Shown here one piece after another: positions 8,055 through 16,292 of a stretch of 33,947 nucleotides of DNA. Below the pieces are notes generated by a model that saw nothing but the letters and a program-made list of their open reading frames with translations, did no database searches and was not told where the DNA came from. The stretch is from assembly GCA_051744245.1 (NCBI GenBank), contig JBNJCV010000013.1, positions 1 through 33,947 on the forward strand. Reading direction: 5' to 3'. The stretch comes from M55B165 sp051744245 (GTDB lineage Bacteria > Actinomycetota > Humimicrobiia > Humimicrobiales > Humimicrobiaceae). Position 1 is the first letter of the stretch; every line of letters starts with the position of its first letter. The position numbers and the translations under genes are program-made.

Positions 8055-8864
8055 CTATAAGCCGATTTCAGATTTAAGTATAGCAAAAAAATCTTTCCTT
8101 CCATGCTTCTCAAGCCAGGGGTAGTGCCCGCAACGCTTGATAAGGTAAGGCTTAAATTCTATTCCCATTGCCTTTAAGGGCTCAAAAACCCCTTTCCAGG
8201 GATGGGGGTCATAATCACCATGCACCACCGCCAAAGGACATTGTATACCCAGTGCCGTTTTAAGCAGCTTGCCCTCCTTCCTCATTTGCTTCACCTGGGC
8301 CCAAACGCTATTATACATTTTATAGCTGCAGCTCAGCGGCTTATACGGGGAAATACAAAGGTCATATGAGTCTGACTTAAGGGCCAGCTCTCCTATTTCG
8401 GCCAGTACTGTATCCTTATCCGGGGTTCTGGGTAATTGCAGTTTTCGGCTAAGCATCTCAAACCTCTGTCTGCTTTCTAAATCCAGGCGCTCCATCCTGG
8501 TTATATTAATCCCAGCAGCATACTTTTCCTCCAGTGGGGGGCAGCCTACCATTACCAGTTTCTTTACCTGCCGGGGATATTTTTCAGCAAACATCAAACC
8601 CAGCAAAGCACCCCAGGACCAGCCAATTAAATTTACCGGCAGCCTCGAGTTTTTGCTTAATAGATAATGAAGTTCATTTAAAAGAAAAGCAATGGTTAAT
8701 CCTGTTTGCGCTGGCTCCAGGATTCCATGGTACGGGGACAATTCTTCTGCTACCTGCGCCATTTGTCCATAAACCCCTGGACCGCCATGCAAAACAGCGG
8801 TGCTGTAAGGTTTACGGCCGTATTTTCTTGGATTCTTCAAAAAATGCCAATCAGTTTCCGACAT
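8055..8864 (-). CDS. Alpha/beta hydrolase
   Basis: The 269-residue protein has the full catalytic layout of the alpha/beta hydrolase fold: oxyanion-hole motif HGGPG (26-30), nucleophile elbow GWSWG (Ser83), acid in HGDYDPHP (Asp219 most likely) and histidine in CGHYPW (His247). HGGPG is typical of proline iminopeptidase-like and related esterase members, but the cap region does not let me name a substrate. No signal peptide is seen, so it is cytoplasmic. It starts at ATG 8864 with only a weak ribosome binding site. The QueG-like gene follows after 51 nt and may be on the same transcript. Confidence 0.9.
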   Translation of the reverse strand: MSETDWHFLKNPRKYGRKPYSTAVLHGGPGVYGQMAQVAEELSPYHGILEPAQTGLTIAFLLNELHYLLSKNSRLPVNLIGWSWGALLGLMFAEKYPRQVKKLVMVGCPPLEEKYAAGINITRMERLDLESRQRFEMLSRKLQLPRTPDKDTVLAEIGELALKSDSYDLCISPYKPLSCSYKMYNSVWAQVKQMRKEGKLLKTALGIQCPLAVVHGDYDPHPWKGVFEPLKAMGIEFKPYLIKRCGHYPWLEKHGRKDFFAILKSEIGL

Positions 8865-9149
8865 CTTCTGTCCCTGTTAAAAGGATAACCGGTATCCTTC
8901 CCTATTAAGTCAATAACAAAAGACAGGTATGAAAATAGCAAGAAAAAACCAAGGTTTTGCCTTTACCTATCATTTACCTGTTTTTCTTTAACTTATAAAT
9001 ATTATATAGCTTTGGTACCTAATTTTAAAACATTACCCTGATTATCCTGGAAATAGATACCGGCAAAACACCGACCTCTTCTTCCATCTAGATATTGATT
9101 AAAATAATTCGGGGTTATAAAATGGGGAGGATTAAAAAAAATACACCAT

Positions 9150-10052
9150 ATGGTTTATAGCAGCCCAAAAAAAAGAAGTTTATCATTTTCGGTTGTCCTT
9201 ATTATATATTTGCTGGCCCTGGCGGCTGCTATTATTAGCTTAAAAGTGTTTGATATGCTCCATCCCCTCTTTTCCACCTTCATGGCAGACATAGCCGCCA
9301 CTTTGGTGGTGTGGTTTTTTGGAATAATGTTCAGAAATTCCAGCGTATATGATCCTTACTGGAGTGTTGCTCCCATGGTTATTATTACTTTCTGGGTTAT
9401 AAGGTCAGCAAATTTTTCCACTGCTGACCTGCTTTTTATGGCAGCAATCATTATCTGGGGTACAAGGCTGACCATCAATTGGGCAATCCGCTGGAAAGGC
9501 CTGGGGCACCAGGACTGGCGTTACAGCCTTCTTAAAAGGAAATCTCCCAAAATATGGTTTTTTACCAATTTGTTTGGCATAAATATCATGCCTACCGTAA
9601 TAGTATTTCTGGCCATGGTACCCGCCTATTTTTCTATCGGCATAAACAATCCGGTAAATAAATTAACCGCAGCCGGATTCCTGATATGCCTCAGCGCTGT
9701 GCTTATCCAGTCAATCTCAGACAGGCAAATGGATTTATTTAAGAAAAGTTCCCGCAGCCAGCAGTATATTGATAAAGGCCTGTGGAAGTATTCCCGGCAT
9801 CCCAATTATTTCGGAGAGGTATCTTTCTGGTGGGGAATCTGGCTGATGCAGCTGGGTATTATTCCCCGCCTATGGATTACAATAGCCGGACCCCTGGTGA
9901 TGACCCTCCTGTTCATTCTAATAAGCATACCTCTTATGGAAAAGCACATTTTAGATTCCAGGCCCGGTTATATCCATTACCGTAACCAGGTATCCATGCT
10001 CTTACCCTGGTTCAGGAATAAAAACAAAGAAATTCTTGAAACGGATAGGTAA
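9150..10052 (+). CDS. DUF1295 / steroid 5-alpha-reductase-like membrane protein
   Basis: The 300-residue protein has about seven hydrophobic helices and the C-terminal signature of the DUF1295/isoprenylcysteine methyltransferase/sterol reductase group: YIDKGLWKYSRHPNYFGEVS, then RPGYIHYRNQVSMLLPWF. Members reduce or methylate hydrophobic substrates in the membrane; which is done here is not known. The ATG at 9150 is the only reasonable in-frame start. The nearest purine-rich signal (GGGGAGG, 9124-9130) is 19 nt away, which is long. A 12-codon frame starting at ATG 9122 overlaps this start and could couple translation. Confidence 0.88.
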   Translation: MVYSSPKKRSLSFSVVLIIYLLALAAAIISLKVFDMLHPLFSTFMADIAATLVVWFFGIMFRNSSVYDPYWSVAPMVIITFWVIRSANFSTADLLFMAAIIIWGTRLTINWAIRWKGLGHQDWRYSLLKRKSPKIWFFTNLFGINIMPTVIVFLAMVPAYFSIGINNPVNKLTAAGFLICLSAVLIQSISDRQMDLFKKSSRSQQYIDKGLWKYSRHPNYFGEVSFWWGIWLMQLGIIPRLWITIAGPLVMTLLFILISIPLMEKHILDSRPGYIHYRNQVSMLLPWFRNKNKEILETDR

Positions 10053-10082
10053 AAAGTTACAGTCAATTTAAACCCCTGGATA

Positions 10083-10446
10083 GTGAATTACCCCCGACTG
10101 AATTCGGGAGCTTCTTTTTTACTTTCCTAACTCGAGTTTCAGTTGCCCTGTATCATCCCTGTATTGGTGTTGGGCATAATCCATAATTGCCTTTTCATTA
10201 AGTCCTACTGTGGATACACAGTAGCCCCTTGACCATATTCCTCCTCTTGCGTATATTGCTTTTTTCATAAAATCAAACTTTTCTCCTAAGTTTTTTACCG
10301 CTTGCTGGTTTCATGTATTTTACTGCCCTGGCAACTGAAACCTCTCGGCGGTATTACTACCACCATATTAACCTGGTTAAGCTAATACATTTACCTTCTT
10401 TATTCATCACCAGACTTAAAGTCTGGTGGTTTAACGGCAGACTAAA
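10083..10446 (-). mobile_element. Decayed IS200/IS605-family element
   Basis: The element carries a dead transposase gene between two subterminal hairpins. Reading the minus strand, the left end begins TTTAGTCTGCCGTTAAACCA and forms a 10-bp hairpin, CACCAGACTT/AAGTCTGGTG (10408-10428). The right end carries a weaker hairpin, CCCGA/TCGGG (10092-10108), and ends in AATTCAC. The same ends occur at 32229-32351. Hairpin ends without terminal inverted repeats are typical of IS200/IS605. The right-end hairpin plus its T-rich flank may also end transcription of the DUF1295 gene. Confidence 0.75.
10119..10366 (-). pseudogene. IS200/IS605 TnpA (Y1 transposase) remnant
   Basis: Only the second half of a Y1 transposase remains. 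MVVVIPPRG, where intact proteins have the HUH motif just before V-S-I-P-P, runs into a shifted frame with stops. The frame then recovers as KKAIYARGGIWSRGYCVSTV followed by GLNEKAIMDYAQHQYRDD and ends at the TAA 10119-10121. The W-x-R-G-Y-x-V-S-T-V segment is diagnostic of the family. The HUH histidines and the N-terminal half are missing, so it cannot be active. Confidence 0.75.
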
Positions 10447-11665
10447 GTTTACTTTTAGGGTCTTGATTTGATTCTTCTATCAGCCATTTTGGAATATACC
10501 TTCTTAGAAATCCTCCTTCGCTGCTTTCTGGAATTGAATCCATAGTAAGTAAATATTTAGGATAATTGTCTTTAATTTTAGAAAATGGCCTTATTTCTCT
10601 ACTCCGTACCTTTTCATCTGAAATAAGATAGCAAACCTGAATATATAGTCTTTCACCTGGCTTTTGTGCAATAAAATCAATTTCATAATCTTCAAATTTA
10701 CCGATTTTAATTTCATACCCTCTATACAAAAGTTCTATGAAAACAATATTTTCAAGGTATGCACTTATATTACTTTCCTTATAGCCTAATAGTGTATGCC
10801 CTAAACCAATATCTGTTAAATAATATTTCTCATTTGTTTCAAGAAGTTTCTTTCCTTTTAAATCAAAACGTGGGACTCGATTAATAATAAATGCATTCTC
10901 TAAGTATTTCAAATAATTGTACACTGTTTCATGCGATAATAATCTCCTCTTTTTTCTAAAATAATCAGCTATTTTTCTACCTGAGAAAACATTGCCAATA
11001 TTATCAAATAAAAATTGTATTATTTTTTCAAGCAATGATATATTTCTTATATTATTCCGCTTTATAACATCTTTTAATACAACACTATCCCTAATAGCAG
11101 ATAGATACTGGTAAATTTCTGGTTCTTTAAAATCAAGGTGGTGTATTGCCGGCATTCCGCCATATTTTAGAAATTCATTGAAAAGTTCACTGCTAATTTC
11201 TTTATTTCTAAATTGACAAAACTCTGAAAATACAAGTGGATAAATAAAAAATTCTACATATCTTCCTGCAAGGAGTGTTGCAAGCTCACTGGATAAAAGA
11301 TTAGAATTTGAACCCGTAATATAGATATCAGCATCACCATTTGTATAAAATGAATTAACAACCTTTTCCCAATTCTCTATTTCCTGGACCTCATCAATAA
11401 ATAGGTAAATCTTTTTGCCCGCTTTATTTTTATGGTTCTGAACAAATTTGTATAGCTCAGTAATATCAGCCAAGTGTGAATTTTCTAATAACTCCATATT
11501 AATATAAAGAATTTGTTTCCTTTTTATTCCAGATTTAATAAGATAATTAATTAATAGTTGCATAATAGTGCTTTTGCCGGTTCGTCTCATACCAGCTATT
11601 ACTTTTATTACTGGTTTATTAACAAATGGCACTATGCGATCAATATATTTCTGTCTTTTACGCAA
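10442..11665 (-). CDS. AAA ATPase with DUF4143 nuclease-like domain
   Basis: The 407-residue protein has an N-terminal AAA+ domain and a C-terminal DUF4143 domain. Walker A is GMRRTGKST (about 25-33), Walker B LFIDEVQ (about 88-94) and the sensor TGSNSNLL. A winged-helix stretch (GRKIADYFRKKRRLLSHETV) leads to a PD-(D/E)XK-like core with YEIDFIAQ and YIQVCY. This family is common and mobile in anaerobic bacteria and archaea; its role is unsettled. TTG 11665 is the start, with AAGGAG 9 nt upstream. The last codons and the stop TAG lie inside the end of the neighbouring IS200-like element, so the original C-terminus may have been altered slightly. Confidence 0.9.
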   Translation of the reverse strand: MRKRQKYIDRIVPFVNKPVIKVIAGMRRTGKSTIMQLLINYLIKSGIKRKQILYINMELLENSHLADITELYKFVQNHKNKAGKKIYLFIDEVQEIENWEKVVNSFYTNGDADIYITGSNSNLLSSELATLLAGRYVEFFIYPLVFSEFCQFRNKEISSELFNEFLKYGGMPAIHHLDFKEPEIYQYLSAIRDSVVLKDVIKRNNIRNISLLEKIIQFLFDNIGNVFSGRKIADYFRKKRRLLSHETVYNYLKYLENAFIINRVPRFDLKGKKLLETNEKYYLTDIGLGHTLLGYKESNISAYLENIVFIELLYRGYEIKIGKFEDYEIDFIAQKPGERLYIQVCYLISDEKVRSREIRPFSKIKDNYPKYLLTMDSIPESSEGGFLRRYIPKWLIEESNQDPKSKL

Positions 11666-11839
11666 GACTAAACTCCTTTATTTATATATATTGTACGTTA
11701 TAAAAGACAAAATACATCATTTTAGAGTTTTTGTCCAGTATAGTCTAACAAAAATTTATAAGAGTCTAAATCTTATTGCCGTTTGTTGGTGAAAGAGCGG
11801 TACAAAGATGGTGGGAAATGACAAGAGGGAGGTAAACAA

Positions 11840-12586
11840 TTGGATATCTGGAAATATTATGATATCACCCATAAGAAACACATAATCTGTAATCCCATGA
11901 GCAAAGTTAAGCTTGACAGGTTAATTTTGCTGCTGGATATAGAAACAGGCTCCAAAGTATCGGATATTGGCTGTGGCAAAGGAGAGTTCCTAATAAGACT
12001 TGCTGAATTATTTAATATTCATGGTACAGGAGTTGATATTTCACCATATTTTATAAAAGAATGCATTAAGAAGAAGTCTGAAAGAATTCCCAAATCTGAT
12101 GTCAGATTCTTTGAAATAGATGGCGCCAAATATAAACCTGAAAATAATGAATTGTTTGACTTAACTGTATGTCTTGGCGCAAGCTTTATTTACAAGGGAT
12201 TTACAGGAACAATAAATGCATTAAAGAAAATGACAAAACCAAAGGGGCTAATTATTATAGGAGAACCCTATTGGTTAAAAGAGCCGCCTGAAGAGTATCT
12301 TAAAATGATTGGAATAAAAAAAGGAGAATTTGGCAACCATTCTAAAAATATAGATATTGCCGAGAAAGAAGGATTAAATTGTTTATACACAATTGCAAGC
12401 AACCATGATGACTGGGACCATTATGAAACACTGCAATGGTGGTCAGCATATGATTATGTTACCCTTAATCCTAATGATACTGATAATCCCGAATTGTTAA
12501 GAAATATAAGAAAAGCAAAAATAGAGTATCTATTATACGGTAGAGATACTCTTGGTTGGGCGATATACCTTTTTAAAAGATACTGA
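11840..12586 (+). CDS. Class I SAM-dependent methyltransferase
   Basis: The 248-residue protein contains the Rossmann-type SAM-binding motif VSDIGCGKGEFLIRLAE (about 40-56), the acidic post-II residue in GTGVDISPYFI, and motif IV LTVCLGASFIYKGF. The C-terminal part (HYETLQWWSAYDYVTLNPND) matches methyltransferases of the UbiE/SmtA-like type whose substrates are mostly unknown. TTG 11840 is the start, with GGGAGG (11827-11832) 7 nt upstream. It stands alone, upstream of repeat copy A. Confidence 0.88.
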   Translation: MDIWKYYDITHKKHIICNPMSKVKLDRLILLLDIETGSKVSDIGCGKGEFLIRLAELFNIHGTGVDISPYFIKECIKKKSERIPKSDVRFFEIDGAKYKPENNELFDLTVCLGASFIYKGFTGTINALKKMTKPKGLIIIGEPYWLKEPPEEYLKMIGIKKGEFGNHSKNIDIAEKEGLNCLYTIASNHDDWDHYETLQWWSAYDYVTLNPNDTDNPELLRNIRKAKIEYLLYGRDTLGWAIYLFKRY

Positions 12587-12642
12587 CAATAAAGAACTGC
12601 TCAGTATTCCCCCGCTCATGAAAAAGGTATAAGGTTATACTT

Positions 12643-12717
12643 GGCTGGGGACTGCAAACAGAGTTAGAACCGCTTTATTGAGTTAAGGAGAGGATTTTTC
12701 TACACCGGACTGAGTTT
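12643..12717 (+). repeat. Structured interspersed repeat, copy A
   Basis: This is a divergent copy of a repeat seen four times in the window. The head reads GGCTGGGGACTGCAAACAGA, then GTTAGAACCGCTTTATT. A stem follows, GAGTTAAG (12680-12687) with CTGAGTTT (12710-12717): seven of eight positions pair when G-U is allowed. The loop keeps the TTTCTACACC box. It lies 56 nt after the methyltransferase gene. Confidence 0.75.
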
Positions 12718-12739
12718 TTAATATATGTTATAAACCTTT

Positions 12740-13080
12740 TTAAAAATTTGAACTTGATAAATATTTTATAATTTTTGTCTTCTCTAAAGTTACCAGTCCA
12801 CCTTTTACCATTTCGCCAAGGAAAGGAAGAATTTTATTAATGTTCTCCTCTGTATCAATTATTTCTATTATGATAGGCATATCTTCTGAAGCCTGAGTAT
12901 TTTTGATGTATGGATAAGACTATCGGCGCCAAACCCCATTATACCTTTAAATACTGTAGCACCTGCAAGTTTTAATTCTCTGGCTCTTAAGACAATCTGT
13001 TAATATAATGGCTTGCCCTTAAATCAGTTATATTCACCTATCAAAATTCTTAGTAGAAAGCCCTTTTCTGATTCTTTCAT
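12740..13080 (-). pseudogene. DUF190 protein, decayed (fluoride-locus partner of crcB)
   Basis: Reading the minus strand from ATG 13080 gives MKESEKGFLLRILIGEYN, then a TGA stop, FKGKPLY, a TAA stop, and QIVLRARELKLAGATVFKGI with MGFGADSLIHTSKILR. A one-base loss near 12913 then shifts the frame, after which SEDMPIIIEIIDTEENINKI and LVTLEKTKIIKYL run to the TAA at 12740-12742. This is a complete-length DUF190 protein, which often accompanies crcB/fluC fluoride channels. Two nonsense codons and one frameshift make it a pseudogene. Its ATG overlaps the crcB stop (ATGA), the usual operon arrangement. Confidence 0.85.
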
Positions 13081-13478
13081 AGCTTTCCCCTATTTATAAA
13101 TCTTATTAATAATTTAGCTGAAGCCGAACCTAAAAATATGAAGATTAGGCACGATATATTGGTAGCAACTATATTTATTAGTGCCTGAATATTTTCCTTT
13201 TCCTTATCAGGTTTGATGTTTCCAGACTAAAAGTGGAAAATGTTGTAAAAGCACCAAACAGTCCTATAAATATAAACATTCTTATATTAGTTGGTATGAT
13301 TATATTCTGAAACAGTTCCCATAAAAATCCAATTAGAAGTGCTCCTATTATATTAACTGCTAATGTTCCAGCAGGGAAAATACCAGATGTGCTTTTTTGT
13401 ATAACTCCAGAGACCAGGTATCTCAGAAGGGCACCAATTCCGCTACCAATAGCTACATATAATAATTTTTAAAACCAT
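13077..13478 (-). pseudogene. crcB: CrcB/FluC fluoride channel, frameshifted
   Basis: After ATG 13478, which has AGGAG about 9 nt upstream, a one-base gain in a run of five A's shifts the frame. The next segment is clearly FluC: AIGSGIGALLRYLVSG, FPAGTLAVNIIGALLIGF and GLFGAFTTFSTFSLET. A second one-base slip after RKRK again changes frame, and the last helix (NIVATNISCLIFIFLGSA) follows before the TGA at 13077-13079. FluC channels expel fluoride across the membrane. Both slips are in or near short A runs, so sequencing error is possible, but the neighbouring DUF190 gene also has point nonsense codons, which favours real decay. Confidence 0.85.
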
Positions 13479-13502
13479 ATTATAAACTCCTATCTAAGGA
13501 AT

Positions 13503-13552
13503 ATCAGTAGGAGCTATCAGCCCATTGGCGGTTATTGGCGAACCCCATCGCC
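13503..13552 (-). ncRNA. Fluoride riboswitch (crcB motif)
   Basis: On the minus strand the sequence runs GGCGATGGGGTTCGCC, AATAACCGCC, AATGGGCTGATAGCTCCTAC. This is the fluoride aptamer: the GGCGATGG...TTCGCC hairpin, the conserved AACCGCC joint, and the GGGCTGAT...CTCCTAC closing segment that forms the pseudoknot. It stands about 25 nt before the decayed crcB gene, the standard target. The aptamer itself shows no obvious damage. No separate terminator stem is evident between it and crcB, so control may act on translation. Confidence 0.92.
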
Positions 13553-13564
13553 ACTCGATGTAAA

Positions 13565-13570
13565 ATTATA
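13565..13570 (-). promoter_or_regulatory. -10 box of the fluoride riboswitch transcript
   Basis: On the minus strand a perfect TATAAT lies 12 nt before the first base of the aptamer, the distance expected if transcription starts just 5' of the riboswitch. No good -35 box is visible (ATTAAA at about 18 nt). Confidence 0.5.
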
Positions 13571-13693
13571 CAGTTTGGATATATAATATTTAATTACAAA
13601 TCTAAGTGGCTGCCCCAAGTAATGAAATTTCGAACCAATTTATAAAGGAATTGATGAATTTTTATAATACTATAAAAAGTATAAATATAATGC

Positions 13694-13876
13694 TCAAACA
13701 GCTTTGGGTATTCTGTCAAGCTCGCTTTCAATCTTTTCAGCTTCTTCCCTAAGGTCAAATTCATCCTGTATTCCCATCCAGAAGTCTGCTGAGTTTCCAA
13801 AATACCTGGATAGCCTTAAAGCCGTATCGGCTGTTATTCTGCGCTTTCCCTTAAGTATTTGAGATATGCGGCTAGC
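13694..13876 (-). pseudogene. higA: HigA antitoxin, C-terminal half (split by IS)
   Basis: From the CTAGC direct repeat to the stop, the frame reads SRISQILKGKRRITADTALR, LSRYFGNSADFWMGIQDEFD, then LREEAEKIESELDRIPKAV. This is the second half of a HigA/VapI-type XRE antitoxin: the end of the helix-turn-helix and the DFWMGIQ segment. The first half lies beyond the inserted IS4 element at 16293-16402. Joined through one copy of the repeat, the two give a 95-residue HigA with an unbroken frame. The frame continues into the IS for about 90 more codons, but that chimera is an artefact. Confidence 0.88.
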
Positions 13877-13936
13877 CCTGCCCTTTACCCGTAAATAAAG
13901 GTGGACAAAATTCTTTATGTTGTGTAAAATCACAGC

Positions 13937-16126
13937 ATGAAAAAACAAAACCAAATAAAACGCACACTCACAAAACCAGAATCCATCAAAAAAATTAAGA
14001 ATATGCTTGATACCGGGGGCAGTATCAACCGTACCGCGCTGGCAGATAGGATCTGCAGCCATTTTAATTTTTTCGATCCCAGTGGAAACAAACAGCGCAG
14101 CGGCTGCATAAAGGCACTTCGAAACCTTGAAAAGGCCGGTCATTTTACCCTGCCTTGCCCGGCAATGAAGAAAATGAGCCAGAAAAAGCCCCGGCGCCCA
14201 GAACGGCCTGTCCCTGAACCAAAAAATGTGCCTGCTTCTGCAGGAGGGATAGATAGACTACAGCTAATTATTGTAAAGACAAGAGAAGAGATGCAGATCT
14301 GGAATGAATTAATGATAAAAGACCATCCGAGAGGAGCGGGCCCATTGGTCGGCCGCCAGATCCGATATCTCATTCAATCAGAATATGGATATCTGGGAGG
14401 GATCAGCTTCAGCTCATCCGCTCTTCACCTTGATGCCCGGGACAGATGGATTGGCTGGGACTGGGAAAAGCGACAGGAAAACCTGCATTATATTGTAAAT
14501 ATGAGCAGGTTTTTGATCCGTTCGAATGTATCGTGTAAAAATCTTGCTTCCTATGTCCTGGGGCTTGTCGTTAGAAAATTCCCCGGTGACTTTGAGGCCC
14601 GTTACGGCCACAGGCCATTGCTTTTAGAGAGTTTTGTTGATACCTTCTATTATAGCGGAACCTGCTTTAAGGCCGCAAACTGGCAATGGGTAGGCCGGAC
14701 AAAGGGCATAGGCAGGCAGGGACTGCTAATAAATAAAAAAGAGACTATAAAGGATATCTATGTCTATGTCCTTGACAGGGATTTTCGCACTAAAATGGGG
14801 CTTTCCAGTAATAGCGGTCTGGGCGCCCTTGATGTCTTTTCAGGCATAGACAGTGACAGGTGGGCGGAAAATGAATTTAAAAAAGCGCCTCTGGGAGATA
14901 AGCGATTGAGCAAAAGACTTATAGGGATCGGCCAAAAACAATCCATGAACCCGGCCTGTTCCTACAGCGGGGCAGCAAAGGGAAGCTGGACCGAAGTTAA
15001 AGGGTACTACCGCTTTATTGAACAGCCCGATGATTCTGCGGTTACTATGGAAAATATACTCCTGCCGCACCGCGAGCAGACAATACGGCGGATGAAGGCA
15101 GAGCGCAGGGTGCTGGTCATTCAGGATGGAAGCGATCTTAATTTCAATAATCTTAACCAATGCGAAGGTCTTGGACTGATTTCTTCCAATCAGACCGGTG
15201 CAAAGAGCTTCGGACTGCATCTGCATTCTTCATTTGTAGTAAATACCAGCGGCCTGCCTTTAGGCGTACTGCGAAGCAAATGCAGCGCGCCTAAGCCAAA
15301 AAGCTGCAGGAAGCATGCATCTAAAATTCCCATTGAAGAAAAAAAGACTTTTTGCTGGGTTGAAGGCATGCGCGACTGCCAGGAGCTAAAAAAGTCAATG
15401 CCCCATACAGCTATTGTCAGTGTCATGGACCGGGAGGGCGATTTTTTTGAACTCTTTGATGACAAGCGTATCAATAGTCCCGATATTGACCTGATTGTCC
15501 GTGCCAAACATGATCGTGCCACTACAGGAGAGCACAGGCTATTTGAGACGGCTAAAAAGGCGCCTGTTATGGCAAGAATTGAAATAAAGGTTCCGGGACA
15601 AAGTTCAAGAAGCAAAAAAAGCAAACAAAAAGCACGGCCCAAAAGGACTGCGCGCACAGCAGAGGTCTCGGTCCACTATGCACAGGTAGAACTTGTCCAG
15701 CCAGAACATTTAAGAGACAAAAAACCTCTTAAGATAGGAATTATTCATATAAGGGAAGATAATCCACCTGAGAATGAGCAGAAAATAGAATGGTTTTTAC
15801 TGACAACTGTTTCTCTTAAGTCAGTTGAAGATATATTAAATTGTATAAAATGGTATTGTCTTCGCTGGCGTATCGAAGACTGGCACAGAGTTTTAAAATC
15901 AGGCTGCAATGTAGAAGAGCTTGCCAATAAAACAACCGAAAGGCTAAAAAGGGCAGTGGCTATAAAACTGGTAATAGCATGGCGCATTATGCTGATGACT
16001 CTTTTAGGAAGAGAAGCGCCTAATCTGCCAGCCGGGGTGATGTTTTCTGACCTGGAGATAAAGGTGCTTAGCGCTTATGTAAAAAAAAAGAATCAAATCC
16101 CATTACTTCGCTTGGAGAAGCAGTGA
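13937..16126 (+). CDS. IS4/Tn5-type transposase fused to N-terminal DUF4338 (DruA-like) domain
   Basis: The 729-residue frame has three parts. Residues about 1-100 include a probable winged helix and a basic proline-rich linker (KKMSQKKPRRPERPVPEPK). Residues about 105-280 are a DUF4338 domain, as in DruA of Druantia defence islands: DHPRGAGPLVGRQIRYLI (from Asp129), GGISFSSSALHLDARD, NMSRFLIRSNVSCKNLAS and CFKAANWQWVGRTKGIGR. From Trp309 on it is a Tn5-like transposase (WAENEFKKAPLGDKRLSKRL) with a DDE triad of Asp397, Asp498 and Glu647, and a perfect IS4 Y-(2)-R-(3)-E-(6)-K signature in YCLRWRIEDWHRVLK. A one-base deletion near 16100 moves the last 53 codons out of frame. Confidence 0.9.
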   Translation: MKKQNQIKRTLTKPESIKKIKNMLDTGGSINRTALADRICSHFNFFDPSGNKQRSGCIKALRNLEKAGHFTLPCPAMKKMSQKKPRRPERPVPEPKNVPASAGGIDRLQLIIVKTREEMQIWNELMIKDHPRGAGPLVGRQIRYLIQSEYGYLGGISFSSSALHLDARDRWIGWDWEKRQENLHYIVNMSRFLIRSNVSCKNLASYVLGLVVRKFPGDFEARYGHRPLLLESFVDTFYYSGTCFKAANWQWVGRTKGIGRQGLLINKKETIKDIYVYVLDRDFRTKMGLSSNSGLGALDVFSGIDSDRWAENEFKKAPLGDKRLSKRLIGIGQKQSMNPACSYSGAAKGSWTEVKGYYRFIEQPDDSAVTMENILLPHREQTIRRMKAERRVLVIQDGSDLNFNNLNQCEGLGLISSNQTGAKSFGLHLHSSFVVNTSGLPLGVLRSKCSAPKPKSCRKHASKIPIEEKKTFCWVEGMRDCQELKKSMPHTAIVSVMDREGDFFELFDDKRINSPDIDLIVRAKHDRATTGEHRLFETAKKAPVMARIEIKVPGQSSRSKKSKQKARPKRTARTAEVSVHYAQVELVQPEHLRDKKPLKIGIIHIREDNPPENEQKIEWFLLTTVSLKSVEDILNCIKWYCLRWRIEDWHRVLKSGCNVEELANKTTERLKRAVAIKLVIAWRIMLMTLLGREAPNLPAGVMFSDLEIKVLSAYVKKKNQIPLLRLEKQ

Positions 16127-16272
16127 AAATCGTTGCCAGGCTTGGAGGATATCTGTCACGTTCTAATGATCCGCCGCCCGGGCATCAATTAATGTGGAGA
16201 GGGTATACTCATCTGCAATTGATGTGCGACGGCTTTGTGCTCTTTGCGACTTATGATGATAGGAAGAGGTAG
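16111..16272 (+). pseudogene. Out-of-frame C-terminal tail of the IS4-type transposase
   Basis: In the frame shifted by one base the sequence continues LGEAVKIVARLGGYLSRSND, then PPPGHQLMWRGYTHLQ and ends FATYDDRKR at the TAG 16270-16272. This is the expected end of Tn5-like transposases (VARLGGYL...W-R-G...L). The intact gene would end here, one base before the right inverted repeat. Restoring one C in the CCC run at 16099-16101 would join the frames as NQIPITSLGEAVKI. This could be real inactivation or a sequencing slip. Confidence 0.8.
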
Positions 16273-16292
16273 TTTATGGGTAAAGGGCAGCT

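Larger units (their letters stand above)
13877..16292 (+). mobile_element. IS4-family (Tn5-like) element with DruA-like domain in its transposase
   Basis: The element is about 2.4 kb. Its ends are inverted repeats: CTGCCCTTTACCCGTAAA at 13878-13895 and TTTATGGGTAAAGGGCAG at 16273-16290, identical at 17 of 18 positions when inverted. A 5-bp direct repeat CTAGC flanks it (13872-13876 and 16293-16297), read as the target duplication. It sits inside higA. One large gene fills the element, and its tail is frameshifted. The boundary bases next to the repeats differ slightly between ends, so exact ends are good to about 2 nt. Confidence 0.85.

Noticed and set aside
13694..14143. 149-codon minus-strand frame read as a single protein
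   Set aside because: Only the last 60 codons are HigA; the rest is the antisense of the IS4 transposase start. It is a chimera created by the insertion.
15190..15657. 155-codon minus-strand frame inside the transposase gene
   Set aside because: It is a shadow of the transposase, which has all catalytic residues on the opposite strand.
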